From contig JAGYXB010000973.1 of the NCBI GenBank assembly GCA_022495005.1, positions 1-64,000 of the forward strand: DNA of 64,000 nt, written 5' to 3'. The position numbers and the translations under genes were made by a program. Each line of letters starts with the position of its first letter. Position 1 is the first letter of the stretch. Below are positions 45,425 to 57,167 of this stretch, piece after piece. Source of the DNA: Rhyacophila brunnea. Its lineage: Eukaryota > Arthropoda > Insecta > Trichoptera > Rhyacophilidae. The notes under the pieces are model-generated. The model was not told where the DNA came from. It saw only the letters and a program-made list of their open reading frames with translations, and searched no databases.

Positions 45425-45597
45425 AAACTATTATGGTTTGGTTTAATTAAATTTTAAAAACCAACCGGCACCATCTGCAAATTGTATTTTTTGTTCAATA
45501 AAATCAAATAAGTATAACTTACAAAGTTTAGTGTGCAGTATTTATTTCGAATCCTAACAGCTTATATCTACCCATCGCCACCGATTTATACAAATAT
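45425..45597 (-). repeat. solitary end of long-TIR element M1
   Basis: Shows TTTTAAAAACCAACCGGCACC, TACAAAGTTTAGTGTGCAGT, TCGAATCCTAACAGC and the end CCCATCGCCACCG. It lies directly after the pseudo-LTR-like repeat, whose own end resembles an older M1 end. Confidence 0.6.
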
Positions 45598-46019
45598 GAT
45601 CGCTATCCGCATTAGATAATCATGGGTACGAAATTATACACAATGAAGATTGAAATAATTATTATAGGGTTGAGACTGGTTTTTCACTAGTCGTTGACTA
45701 TTAATTAAACTGAGAGGTGGCTGGATGTTTTTTTTCCATATTCATGTCAATATTCGACAACATTTATTGAAAAATTAACAACACCCGATTCATCAAAATA
45801 ATTATATTTTATTTATTGATTCATGCCCATCACTCGCACATTTACAGAGTAACGGACACGTAGAATGGCATCATTCCACTGGGTGAAATTATACCGGCAC
45901 GTATTAGTCTCTGATAACCATTATTAATGACAATAAATAAAAGGACACTAATGTGACCATACTCGGAATATAACTACTCGATACTGTAATCTAGAAAGCA
46001 TACACATTTAATGATAATC
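45598..46019. other. non-coding, no feature seen
   Basis: No exon or recognised repeat. Confidence 0.35.
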
Positions 46020-46190
46020 ATCATCATGATCAACAGCCGGGGTCAATCCACTGCTAGATGAAGGCCTCGCATAGTTCTCTCTACTCTTCTCGGTCACTAG
46101 TTCTTTGCTGCTACGTACATCTACCGAACTTTGTGAATTCGTCTATCCAGGGGATTTTAGAGCGTCACTTTGGGCGTTTAAGGTACCATT
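46020..46190. mobile_element. LINE 3'-end fragment
   Basis: CATCATCATGATCAACAGCC, GGGTCAATCCACTGCTAGAT and GAAGGCCTC follow the pattern of common insect LINE ends (ATC repeats, then CCACTGCTGxAxxxAGGCCTC). A related piece lies at 53550-53680. No frame is kept. Confidence 0.5.
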
Positions 46191-46195
46191 GAATG

Positions 46196-46275
46196 ACGGT
46201 ATTTGTCAAGGAATTTAATCTGGAACTCCTGAATGAAAGGCCAGTACCTCGCACCCTGCACCACGAGAGCGGAAT
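46196..46275 (-). repeat. tRNA-derived SINE, family S1, truncated
   Basis: CTGAATGAAAGGCCAGTACC and CACCACGAGAGCGG match the tRNA-like head of 4250-4392. Confidence 0.55.
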
Positions 46276-46764
46276 AATTAAACATCCTAATACAATTTAA
46301 TATTTTTATGTATATTAATATATTTCTCAACATATTATGTTTGTTACACTTCTCAATTAATAATTTGTGTCATTATACCATCAATAATGTATGCTACTTA
46401 GTGGTTGTCAAGACATACAATCAACTATCTACGACAATTAATAAACAAGAGCCGATGCCTAAATCAACTACACAAGTAGCTAAAATGCCATGATTGGATT
46501 CATAAGTTTTATTACTACCGTACAGTAGCGAAGGATGGAGGTAGGCTATTAAAATCCGATATAAATGATGCACATAAAACTTCGTTAGTCATACGTAGTT
46601 GTTTTCATTGAACTAAAACTACAATTTACAGATCTAGTTTTTAATATCAATTAAACCCTGCCTGAACCAAACCATAATAGTTTTGTTATAGTTTGGACGA
46701 TACGATAAAATTGTGCACACTTTTTCATTCATAAATACTTATTGGTTTTCGTTGGATAAAGAAT

Positions 46765-46777
46765 ACATTAGACAAAC
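46765..46777 (+). repeat. LINE target-site duplication, 5' copy
   Basis: ACATTAGACAAAC, repeated right after the poly(A) tail at 52160-52172. It marks the exact 5' junction of the LINE. Confidence 0.9.
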
Positions 46778-46961
46778 CAGTTGTTCCGTGTGCTCGGCGA
46801 CCATCGCACGTCACCAAACGAGATAGCGAGTGTTTACAAATTAATAATAACCAGTTGTGCGCGCGGCGTAACAATAAATTATTGTTACAAAGTTGTTTAC
46901 ATTTAAGTGTCTCTGACTACAGGGGCGCTTATTAAAAATCAAAAATACAACGTTGCCAGCA

Positions 46962-48200
46962 ATGGATCACCAAAAAGAAACCCAACAAACAATGTCTTAT
47001 GCATCAGTTGCTCAAAAAATGCAATTTCCGAAGAAGGAGCAAGCCATCGTTTTAGATGCTATCGAGGGCATCTCTATACGAGAATATACACTGTCAATCG
47101 GGAATAAGGTAGGTCCATGTCATATAAGATATGTATCTAGGATTTCCCAGGGAAGAATATGTATATACTTGAGTAGTGAAGAACAAGCAGATAAATTAAC
47201 AGTAAATAAAGAAACAGTTAAAATTGGAAACCACGTACTAGAAATCAGGCCGCTGATCACCAAATCAAAGAGGATAATAATATCAAACGTGTGTCCTATA
47301 ATCCCACACAGCGTTCTGGAATCAAAACTCAACGAATTAAACATAAAAACTACTTCACGTATTACAAGCATCAGAGCTGGTATTAACGAACCGGGCTATG
47401 CACATATCTTAAGTTTCCGGAGACAGGTTTATGTAAACCCAGAAGACACTATTAAACTGCCAGAGTCAATGCAAATAAATTTTGATAATACCCTGTACTG
47501 GATTTACTTCTCCACCGAAAAATTGACATGCTTTATATGCAAAGAAGAGGGCCATCTGGCCAAATATTGTAAAACAACTGGAAATAATGAACCTCACACT
47601 GTACAATTGCCTGACTCTCTCAATGTACCAAAAGTGTTAACCTCTCTTTCGTTAGAGAGAAAAAATACACTCCAGGAGGATGAACTAGCCGCAGATATAG
47701 AGTCGGACAACTCTATTATCAACAAGGATACGCCAATCGGTTCAAAAAGGCCGTTGACCAGTCCAACTGATATCAGCAGCGTAGAATTTGAATTTGAAGA
47801 TACAGTGAAAAATAATGCAATCTCACGCATTCCTGCACTCCAACAGACACCAAAAAAATCAAAAAAAGAAAGAAAAAAAGTATCCACTGAAGATACAAAT
47901 GAACTTTTGTTACCTGCCAAGGAACATGTTGAAAGTAATCGTCATAGATTTCCAATCGATTATGAAACATTACTCAGTTTCCTTGTGAAAACACATGGAA
48001 ATCCCAATACCGAAATGATTGCTAATGAATTTACTACTGATATAGAAGCTCTTAATAACATGCTAACAGAAATCTATAGTCATTTAAAAGAACGCAGCAT
48101 TAAAAGTCGCATAACAAAGATCAAGAAAAGACTCAGTAATCCACAATTAAAAGTTTCCAGTGAAGATATTAGTTCGTTGGAAGGACAAGAGGAACAATAA
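46962..48200 (+). CDS. LINE ORF1, gag-like RNA-binding protein
   Basis: An intact 412-residue frame. I chose ATG 46962 because the frame upstream has no better start. ORF1 proteins coat the element RNA and act as nucleic acid chaperones. A single CCHC zinc knuckle lies at residues 190-203 (CFICKEEGHLAKYC, spacing C-x2-C-x4-H-x4-C). Before it are RRM-like segments (ISIREYTLSIGNKVGPCHI, GRICIYLSSEEQADKL). The C-terminal half is lysine/serine-rich with KKSKKERKK near residue 306 and probable helices. No stop or frameshift. The stop at 48198-48200 is 4 bases before the ORF2 start, which suggests reinitiation or coupled translation of ORF2. Relatives often have two or three knuckles; here I see one. 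Confidence 0.9.
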   Translation: MDHQKETQQTMSYASVAQKMQFPKKEQAIVLDAIEGISIREYTLSIGNKVGPCHIRYVSRISQGRICIYLSSEEQADKLTVNKETVKIGNHVLEIRPLITKSKRIIISNVCPIIPHSVLESKLNELNIKTTSRITSIRAGINEPGYAHILSFRRQVYVNPEDTIKLPESMQINFDNTLYWIYFSTEKLTCFICKEEGHLAKYCKTTGNNEPHTVQLPDSLNVPKVLTSLSLERKNTLQEDELAADIESDNSIINKDTPIGSKRPLTSPTDISSVEFEFEDTVKNNAISRIPALQQTPKKSKKERKKVSTEDTNELLLPAKEHVESNRHRFPIDYETLLSFLVKTHGNPNTEMIANEFTTDIEALNNMLTEIYSHLKERSIKSRITKIKKRLSNPQLKVSSEDISSLEGQEEQ

Positions 48201-48204
48201 CATA

Positions 48205-51200
48205 ATGCATAATTCCAGCAACAAAGTTAACCAATTTATTCAATCTGATATACGTATTGTTTTCTGGAATACAAGAAGCATTCTTAATAGACTAGAGGAG
48301 CTTAGAGTGATGCTAGATGAAATTGATATTTTTATAGGCGTGGAAACATGGTTAAACGACACCATTCCTCACATAGTTATTAGCTTCCCAGGTTTTATGG
48401 TGCTTCGGCGAGACAGGACGTACGCCAGAGGAGGAGGTATAATTTTCATTATTAAAAATACTATAGCTTACAAAGCTATTAACAACCTCATCATTCCGAA
48501 CATATCCACTGAAGTTTTGGGCATTACACTGACTAACCTTAAAGATAAAATTAATATCATTGCAGTTTATAGGCCCCCGAGCAATAGCGGAAATAATACA
48601 AATCTGTCGCTTCAGGAATGGGACCAAGTTTTTAGTAATACTCTATTAGATGATAAAACCATATTGGTGGGAGACTTCAATGCCCACAATGTCGCGTGGA
48701 ATTGCAATAGAAATGATATAAATGGTTCTAGAATCATCTATACTTTAGCTGATTACGACTTAATTTTAATAAACAATAATACTAAAACCCGTATTGATCT
48801 GCGACGAGGTACAAAATCAAATATTGATTTAGTTTTTTCTTCTCCTAATCTTCTACAACAGATTGTATTAAATATAGATGAAGACCCCCGGGGATCGGAT
48901 CACTATCCAGTGCGTATTAATTTATCTGTACAAAAAGCAATTTATTTCAAAAAGACTTTCAAGTTGCAGACCAAAAAAACCAATTGGGTTAAATTTAAAA
49001 ATACAATGGCTGAAAATATTAATGAATTCAAAACAGATTCTTTTCTCAGTTTAAGTTCAGTCTCGCAGTATAAATTCCTCATTAAAAAAATCACACAAGC
49101 AATCATAGATTGCACCCCAAAAAAAGGGAATAATCCCCAATTTCGCCATAGCAATCCAGTAGAATGGTGGGATTCAGAGTGTGATAAGGTAAAGAGAAAA
49201 AGAAAAGCTGCCTTAAAAAAATGGGAATTTACCTTAGATTTTAAAGACTTAATTGAATACAAAAAGAATGCTGCCATAGCTAAAAAAACTTTTAAAAAGA
49301 AAAAGAGTGACTGCTTTCGAAAATTTGCAGAGACCATCAATTTTAGCACAGACCTTAAGTATACATGGGAAAAAGCAAAAATTTTTAAAAACAAATGGAT
49401 AAAAATTAGACCCGATAGTATTGAACAAAATATGCAAAATAAAGAGAAAATTGAAGCTGCTCTTGAAAAACTATGCCCACCGTGGGTTCCAAGTAACCCT
49501 AACATTTTCCCTGTTACCAAAAATAACACGCTATTCGACACTCACTTTAGTTTCATAGAATTCAGCATAGCATTAAATTCTCGTCAACATAATTCCGCAC
49601 CTGGAACGGACGGGATAACGTATGAAGTCATTAATATGCTTCCCACTCCAATAAAACATATATTCCTTGACATTTTTAACCTCATGTTTCATAGCATGGA
49701 ATTCCCTGACGAATGGAAAAGCATATTTATACATTTTATTAATAAACCTAATTCGGATAGCTTAAGACCTATTGCACTGACCTCATGTGTCTGCAAAATC
49801 TTAGAAATCATGGTCGCAAATAGATTTCGCTGGTGGCTGGAAAGAGAAAAAATTATCCCAGATACACAAACCGGATTCAGGAAAGGTTTTTCCTGTGCGG
49901 ATAACCTAACAAATGTTGCAATGTATATTGAAGAATCTTTTAATGAAAAAAAACATACGCTAGGTATTTTTTTGGACGTGATTGGAGCCTTCAATAACGT
50001 TCAATCAGATATTCTCGTTGAAATATTGGCACAAATAGGGTGCCCCTTTAAACTCGTTAAATTCTGTTTTTTTCTTGTCTACGAGAGATTAATCTATACT
50101 AATTCAAACATAGATCTCCCGAGAACACTGTATAAAGGCGTTCCTCAAGGAGGAATTTTAAGTCCGCTGTTTTACATTATATACGTTAGCCACATTGTTC
50201 GCAATATACCGAAAGCTATAACAGTCTCCCAATTTGCAGACGATATATCTTTGTTCCTTAAAACTAAAGACCCCAATCAGGATAAAAATATAATGGAATG
50301 TGCACTAGAAACAATTAGAAATAATCTATTCAAACTGGGTTTGGATCTATCTCCGGAGAAAACGGTATTCGTACATTTCAACAAAAACAAAATACTGCCG
50401 GGAGAATTTCAAATTAAATTGAATGATATGATGATTAAATCAACTGAATCAGCCAAATTTCTAGGTATTTATTTTGACTTCAAGCTTTCTTTTGATAAAC
50501 ATGTCAATTACATTGCCCAGAAAGTCAATAGAGCCACCAACATTATAAAGTTCCTCAGAGGTACTTGGTGGGGATCACACCCTTCCACTCTAATAACTTT
50601 CTATAAAAGCTACATCAGATCCATAATGGACTATGGAAGCTATATTTACTTCCCAAAAATAAAGGAGCAAAGCTACAGTTAGAACGACTACAGAACCAAG
50701 CTATCAGATTGGCTCTTGGCCTAAGAAAAAGTACACCTACTAACATACTACTTGCCGAAGCCAAGATAACATTACTAGAAGAAAGATCTAAATTTCTATG
50801 TAAAAACTTCTTGGTAAAATGTATGTCAAACCGTACTTCTAATACGAGATACAATGTCAACAGATTTCTACAAACAACTATAACGCGAGATCGTACTCCG
50901 AAGAGATTTCAAATTTTAAAAGAAAGTATCCAAGCTGTAAATTGTATTGATCATCTGATTTTAAAAAGAGACTTCTACAACTTTTTTAATTATACATATG
51001 AGGATATTATATAATATAACGTTTTAACTAATACAAAAATAGGAATGGAGCTATCGCACTCCGACTCTCCCGACTTATTATTCAAGTCCAAATTTAGCAA
51101 TCAAAATGTAGTCCAAATTTTTACGGATGGAAGCAAAATTCCCGATTCACCTTCAGTAGGTGTAGCAGTGTTCTTCCCCCAATCCAACACGTCGGTTGCC

Positions 51201-51993
51201 AAAAGTGTCCACAGATTCACTTCCATCTATACAGCAGAGTGCTTAGCCTTATACGAAGCCACTAAAATTGCACTTAATTACAAAAATAAAAATATCAACA
51301 TTTTCACTGACTCCTTAAGTCTGATTCACTCGCTCGAAAATCCAAATTTCAGCATCAAAACTAATGACTACATTCTTAATATTAGAACCAACATTTCCAA
51401 ATTTAGCAATTAGTAACGAACACGGTACAAATATACAGATATACTGGATTCCAGCACATAAAGGAATTAATGGCAATGAAATTGCGGATCAATTGGCAAA
51501 AAAATCTGTAAAATACCCATCAGAAAATATAAGAATTCCATACACAGATTTTAAAGCCCAGTTTAAACAAACAATGAGCGAAAATAACGGTAAATATTAA
51601 GAAAATCTTGGGAAAGAAAAGGGAACACACTACTATCAAAACTTTTATAGTAGATCTCCTAAAACTTGGTTTAGTAAACATTGTAAAATAAAGCGAGATG
51701 TAATAGTGACAATAGCTAGAAGCAGGTCAGGGCATTACAGTCTCAACGAATCATTGTACAAAATTAAAGTGGTAGATAGCCCTCAGTGTCAGTGTGGACA
51801 TCCCACTCAAGATCTTAACCACATTGTCTGGCAATGTGATGCCTATGACCAGGAGAGAGAAGTGTTATTGAATAAGTTGGGGAAATGCAGGTTATACCCT
51901 CCTTTTACGATTAATTCGTTCCTGGCAAAACCAAATATTTCAGTTATGAAAATTGTACATGAATTTCTCCAAAAATGTAACGTAAATGTCTAG
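48205..51993 (+). pseudogene. LINE ORF2: endonuclease, reverse transcriptase, RNase H; broken
   Basis: From ATG 48205 the frame is open for 825 residues to 50682. The APE-like endonuclease has FWNTRS, ETWL, YRPPSN, GDFNAHN (about residue 155) and SDHYP (about residue 230). The reverse transcriptase has APGTDGITYE, KPNSDSLRPIAL, TGFRKGFSCADNL, GVPQGGILSPL and FADD (677-680). In the 'LDxxGAFDNV' block the second D is N (LDVIGAFNNV). Lesions: a one-base frameshift near 50655-50665, an in-frame TAA at 51012-51014, a frameshift near 51405-51415 and a TAA at 51598-51600. RNase H lies at 51110-51545 (FTDGSK, AECLALYEA, IFTDSLS, WIPAHKGINGNEIAD). A Cys-His motif CQCGHPTQDLNHIVWQC follows at about 51788-51838. 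This one piece would nick target DNA, prime and copy element RNA. It is inactive now, but the lesions are few. Confidence 0.9.
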
Positions 51994-52159
51994 TGTATAG
52001 TGTAACAAAAATGTAATTCTGTATCATTAACAATGTAACTATTTATGCCTGTCGTTAAAAAAAAATGTATGTATACTTTTGTAAACCATTGTAAAGCAGA
52101 ATAGCCTTCCATTCAGAGAAGAGCTCAATTGCTTCCAAATAAAGAAAAAAAAAAAAAAA

Positions 52160-52172
52160 ACATTAGACAAAC
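52160..52172 (+). repeat. LINE target-site duplication, 3' copy
   Basis: ACATTAGACAAAC, whose first A merges with the poly(A) tail. Identical to 46765-46777. Confidence 0.9.
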
Positions 52173-52476
52173 ACGTCATATTGTTGGTATATTTTTTTTA
52201 ATTCATAAAGCCCTGCCTAAACCAAAATATAATACATAAAATAGTATCCAAAGTTATGTATGATTTTAATTTCATTATTATTTTAATAATTTTATAGATA
52301 GACGAGTATTTTTTGACTATTATTACTTGTTTTCGTAGGTTTTAATTGAATTTTAAAAACTAACCAATACCATCCGTAAATAATTGTATTGTGAAAATAA
52401 ATACATATGACTGACAAAGTTTAGTATGCACTATTTATGACTGATCTTAACAGTCTATCTCCACCCTTCGCCACTG

Positions 52477-53549
52477 CAGTACCTTATGTATTTTACAAAC
52501 ACATTTTTTTTATTAATCTCATACATGAATAAATAATGTACTATTGAATTTATGGAAAACGTTTTGGTTACATCATGTATAAATTCACCAATTCACCTCG
52601 TTTAATGTCCAACAGAACATGTACTGTAACGGCGGTCGCTTGTTTCCGCCGTTCAAGTCAAAGTGATTGTTACAAAGGGAGAAACTTGTTAAAGTTTAAG
52701 TCGTGAGCCGTTTAGTACTCAAAACTCTCACTTGCTTATGTACCGGCTGATAAGTGATTATATTCATTCAAGCATATTTAACCGGCACGTTAATCAACCC
52801 TTAACACATTCCGCTCAATTTGCTCCGATGTTAATCAGGCAGTGTGTAAATTCGCTTATAACACTAAGTGATGGGAGATTATTATAATTCCGGTGTTAAT
52901 AGCCCGAGTTGTTCATCGTCATAACCGACAGTTATACAACAGTTCGTTTGGGTTTAATTATATTTAGATTAAATATAGCCTTATTTTACTTTAAAAAAAA
53001 CATCAAAACTATACCTTAAAAACTGTAAAAATATCAATGAAAAAATATTTAACTGAGTGTGGGCTTAACTTTCCTTTACGATGCTAATAAATTCTGTCCA
53101 TTCCAGTTATGTCACCTTGGGTTACCGTATGAGATTGACAATATTATTTTTGAAAGTATGACATAAATAAGTCAAATAAGGATTCATTGCTAAGGTGCCA
53201 TTTTTATCTATAAAATGATGAAAAATACATAAAAAACTTAATTTTAATCATACGAGCATTTTTATAGATACAGCCTATATGTCATCGTACTACCTTGAGT
53301 TCATCTATTATGTCTATCAATTATAATATATATTTACTGGCAAATTCAATCGATTCTGAAAATAGTAATATTTTAATTAGATGTAATATTGATGATTATA
53401 GAAATAACCTAAATGACGTGAGATGACAAAGCACATAATACCTGAATTATTTGCAGTTTAATGGACTGGGTAACCTAAGGTAACATGACAGTTACGGGAG
53501 TGTTAAAACAACAACTTATTCTGAAAAAGTTAGTAAGTTATATGATTAA
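52477..53549. other. non-coding, no feature seen
   Basis: No exon or recognised repeat. The patch at 52610-52930 is moderately GC-richer. Confidence 0.35.
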
Positions 53550-53680
53550 GTCATCATCACTATTATCAGACGGGGCCGATCCACTACCAGACGAAAACCT
53601 CCACATAGCTCCCTGCACTCTTATCAGTCCATAATAGTTCTTCGCTGCCATGTACCTTTACTGAAATTTATAATTCTAAT
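53550..53680. mobile_element. LINE 3'-end fragment
   Basis: CATCATCACTATTATCAGAC, CCGATCCACTACCAGACGAA and CTCTTATCAGTCCATAATAG. It resembles 46020-46190. Decayed. Confidence 0.45.
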
Positions 53681-53689
53681 GGATTCAAG

Positions 53690-54345
53690 CTCTGTACTAT
53701 TCCATTTAAGTCGTTTTTTGCGATCCGGGTGTCGCCTTTCGGCATCTTCAGGCGTCGTGTACGATCACCAAAAGCAAACACACACTGACAACAAACACCC
53801 TTAACTCTACCTTATATAGTAAATCAATACAATAAAGTAGGTAAAAACTCCATTACCTACCTATTTAGTCAGAGGTTACAACAAAAAATACAATAAACAA
53901 ATTATGAATAGCTGAAGTGTCAGTAAAAAACCTAATTAGTAAAAACCCTATCTTATTAATAATAATACACTGGACAGCATATTATTATAATAAATCGTCA
54001 AACTAAACTAAACGTCAAACTAAAATAATTAAACTAGTTAACTCTATTAATTATTTTTCTTAGAATTGACGATTTACACCTCTTGAGTGTAGTATTTTTA
54101 TTGTTATAAAGAATTTTGACCTATTATTAGGTTTGACGATTAAAACATACATCATTTTAGATATTTTATAGAAAGAAGAATATTTTTTATCGATTATGTT
54201 TTGTCGTAGGTATTTTAGAATTAAAAAAAAAACTAACTAACACGATCTTTAATATTATGTTTTATTAACTCAACGAAAACAAATAAATATGACTGAAAAA
54301 TTTCCAATATTTTTGTCGGATCGCTCATAGCATATATTGTATTAT
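53690..54345 (-). repeat. Penelope-type pseudo-LTR-like repeat, copy 2
   Basis: Same order of blocks as 44740-45424, without the 223-bp MITE and with about 270 bp of extra sequence (53850-54150). That extra part itself contains an inverted pair (GGTTTGACGAT versus ATCGTCAAAC-type motifs at 54128 and 53994). Confidence 0.6.
53708..53770 (-). ncRNA. decayed hammerhead-like motif
   Basis: Minus strand: CTGAAGA (53750-53744), stem II GCC-GAAA-GGC kept. The following GAAA is GACA and the stem III palindrome is broken (CCCGGAT). Catalysis is not expected. It is the homologue of 44771-44838. Confidence 0.4.
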
Positions 54346-54394
54346 TAGTTCAATGAAAACAAATAACTTGAAAACACCTCAGATTTATATTACC

Positions 54395-54830
54395 CACTAG
54401 AAAGAGTCATTTTTGAAAAAAATATGATGCTCGACGGGATATAAACCCGTATAACCACTGGTATCGCGCCAGCTGTGCATTAACCAATTATGCTACGAGC
54501 CTCCTATTAATTTACGACAATTTAAACTAGTAGGTCATATAATATGAAATGCTTATCAAATTGCGTTATTATTGACTATCGGTTTTTGTGTATGAAATCA
54601 AGGAACATTAATTATTACCTTAATTACTAACGGTCTCTCGCTAAATATTTTAGTTATATCGTCTACTTCGACTTGCTAACAATTTGAGAATGTAACATTC
54701 CATAATTATATTGAACATACATCATTTTTAATACGTATTTTTTGAAATATGTTTATGTATATTATTCAATATATGGAATGTTACATTCTCAAAATCTTAG
54801 AATTAATTATTCGTTGAATAAAAGAAATGG
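54395..54830 (-). repeat. tRNA-related repeat family S3 with palindromic tail
   Basis: The minus-strand B-box-like part complements GGGATATAAACCCGTATAACC (54436-54456). The body has TTTACGACAATTTAAACTAG, ATCAAATTGCGTTATTATTG, CTATCGGTTTTTGTG and CCTTAATTACTAACGG. The palindromic tail has GAGAATGTAACATTCC (54699) and GGAATGTTACATTCTCAAA (54776). Confidence 0.65.
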
Positions 54831-54925
54831 TTTATTGAAAACAAATAAGTTTGACTGACAAAGTTTAATGGGCACTATTTATGCCGAATCTTATCAGCCC
54901 ACCTCCACCCTTCGCCACTGATACC
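54831..54925 (-). repeat. solitary end of M1, short
   Basis: Contains GACTGACAAAGTTTAATGGG and ends CCACCCTTCGCCACTG. It sits directly beside the S3 tail. Confidence 0.6.
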
Positions 54926-56699
54926 TACATGATATTGCGCTATTTAAAAAATGTATTGACTTTTAAACAAAAGTTGATAATGTCTTGCTTATGCGTTAAA
55001 AAAGATAATAATAATAATATATTTTTGTCTGAAATTTCAATATGTACTGTGCTGTTTGAATGTGCGAAGAAAAATGATATATAACCAACAAACGCCTGAT
55101 TTAGCAAACGCCATTCCGGCTATCCAATTCCATCATTGTCTTATCGGAAAGCAATGTACGCAAAAACGATATCTCGATTTCACATTACGATGTAGGACTC
55201 AACAAAGTTTTACCCAACTGGACGATCACAACTTAAAAAGTGAATAGGTTCTCGATTATTCTTTGTTCAAGTTCGCTTCTTATAGTCATTCGTTATATGT
55301 GACCAGGTAAAATGTCGCGATGTACCCGCTACTGACTGTGTCTATTTTTTACAAACTACATACGGTTGTCAAAACTAGACATTAAACTTTTTAGTGTCGG
55401 TATTTTTTCGCGTACCCGGAGTTGACCAATTGAGTCACGTGCGTCCTATCTTATTATGATGGAATTAGCTAGTAGTTTTTACACCTTGAAGCGCTTAATC
55501 GGTTCTATGTTTTCAGCGAGTTATCTCACTCTATGAGACCGTGGTCAACAGGCCGAGTGTCGAAAGTTATCTCGCCCAATTTTATACTCAAATTACTAGC
55601 CACTGTCAATTGATTTACTAGATCTAAAAAATTAACACACAGTGACATCTGTTTGAATAATTATGAAATACTAACATTCAACGTGTGTCGTTAAAAATCT
55701 GCGGCCTGTCAGATACTGCTATAGTAATATCGTGAGGCAAAGAGAAGGTTATCAAATTGCGTTATTTTGAAAATCGGATTTTGTGTTTAGAATTAATGTA
55801 TCAAAATTACTTTAATTACTAACATCTTTCAAAAGTTTATTTATAACCTACTTGTACTGTGAAACTGTAATCATTGGATTTACGCCAATGTGATTTTTTA
55901 ATTAAACTACGGGCATCCTACTTCATTACGACAAATTTAACTAGTTTAATAAAATATTTTTTGTTATTCATCACAATTTAAGAATATGACATTCTTTTAT
56001 TGAATATACCTACATAGTTCAAAACACCTCAAATTATAATATACTGTTGCCATCGTAACAATATAATACAATTTACGAAAAGTGAATTGGTGTTGAAAAA
56101 AATTATAACCTGCGTATATTTGACACTAAGGCTCTACAGGTAAATATAATTGATTAAGAATGATGCCCAGCGAGACTCGAACCCAAATTAAATGAATTTA
56201 CTCCAATGTGTTTTACGAATTTAGCAATACTATGTGTCCAACTCTTTAATTAATTAATTTACTATTATTACATAATACCCATTTTCTCAGCTTGACTTAT
56301 ATAAAAAGCTGTTTGTGAATTTAGAAAAATATAATTTTTTTTTAAATTATTTTTTACTGCACCTAGTTGTTTTATTCACTCCCATCAAGATAAACCAGTA
56401 GTAGTTGGTTTATAATAAAATATATTTTTTAGGATTTGTGTTTCACTTGTTGTTGACATGATACACATTTATTTGGGGACTGAAATCTTATAATAGAGTT
56501 AACGAAATAAATTTAAACAGTTTTACATCAATTGCGGATGGACTACGACTATTTGGTGAAGTATGTTTTCATTTATCGACTAAGACAGCTATTTTTATTT
56601 TCTACTGATATCTATATTAGTAAATTATTATAATTTTTTTAATAAAAAATTCTCACCCACAAATTCAGTAAGATCCTAAAGTGTGATACTGACATTTCG
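54926..56699. other. non-coding; degenerate S3 at 55735-56030 and 56150-56240
   Basis: S3 traces include ATCAAATTGCGTTATTTTGA, TTTGTGTTTAGAATTAATG, TACGACAAATTTAACTAG, and the tRNA-like GATGCCCAGCGAGACTCGAA at 56161. The 55300-55600 part is GC-richer and unexplained. No exon was found. Confidence 0.4.
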
Positions 56700-57010
56700 C
56701 ATGCGAAGAGATCCTTTCTAAATTGTCAATAAGTTACACAGCCCCGCTGCGGATTCACTCAACACCCATAGACAACACTTTGTCACGCGCCTGATATTTC
56801 CATAAACAAAGAGCACACAAACGAAGAGCGGGTAAACACGAGCTCCGTTCGGATAAGAGGTAGGGGGTTTTTCGATTGCCGTACCACGGACTCGATTCGA
56901 TAAAACAGTGATCGCAGATCTGGCAGGCAATAGGTTAGAATTGAAAATAACAAAACGCACACCGCTCCTTTTGCGCGTTGTGATCGATGGGGGTTTTATG
57001 GTTTGCAGGT
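56700..57010. other. GC-rich patch of unknown origin
   Basis: About 300 bp clearly richer in G+C and CpG than the surroundings (for example CGAAGAGCGGGTAAACACG and ACGGACTCGATTCGATAAAA). An 80-residue minus-strand frame spans it, without a recognised domain. It could be a promoter or first exon of a host gene, or an old repeat. Confidence 0.35.
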
Positions 57011-57167
57011 GATCACTTCACAGCATACAAGTTCACATATGAAGGACTGCTATAGTCTTGGTGCTGGCAAAGATTAATGAAGTATGTTTAAAAAGTCACA
57101 CATAGTACGAATTAAAATACATAGTAAATAGTATAAAAGAGCAGGTATTTCCTACTTTCCAATGACG

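Larger units (their letters stand above)
46778..52160 (+). mobile_element. full-length RNase H-bearing non-LTR retrotransposon
   Basis: A 5.38-kb LINE. It starts CAGTTGTTCCGTGTG directly after the 5' target duplication. A 184-bp 5' UTR leads to ORF1 (46962-48200) and ORF2 (from 48205), then a 3' UTR of about 150 bp and a poly(A) tail (52144-52160). The 5' end beginning CAGT and the order endonuclease, reverse transcriptase, RNase H, Cys-His motif fit the I/R1/LOA group of the Jockey superfamily; the clade is not resolved. ORF2 carries one frameshift and stops near its 3' end, so the copy cannot now make a whole ORF2 protein. It is inserted in M1. Confidence 0.92.
46523..52476. mobile_element. 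long-TIR element M1, complete, split by a LINE
   Basis: Left end CAGTAGCGAAGGATGGAGG (46523) and right end CCACCCTTCGCCACTG (to 52476) are inverted repeats extending about 160 bp. Without the LINE the element would be about 570 bp and non-coding. A CAGTGGCG start is common in hAT-type elements, but no clear 8-bp target duplication was found, so the superfamily is open. It shows that the other M1 pieces in the window are isolated ends. Confidence 0.7.

Noticed and set aside
47120..49994. minus-strand frames of up to 199 residues within the LINE
   Set aside because: They are antisense shadows of ORF1 and ORF2.
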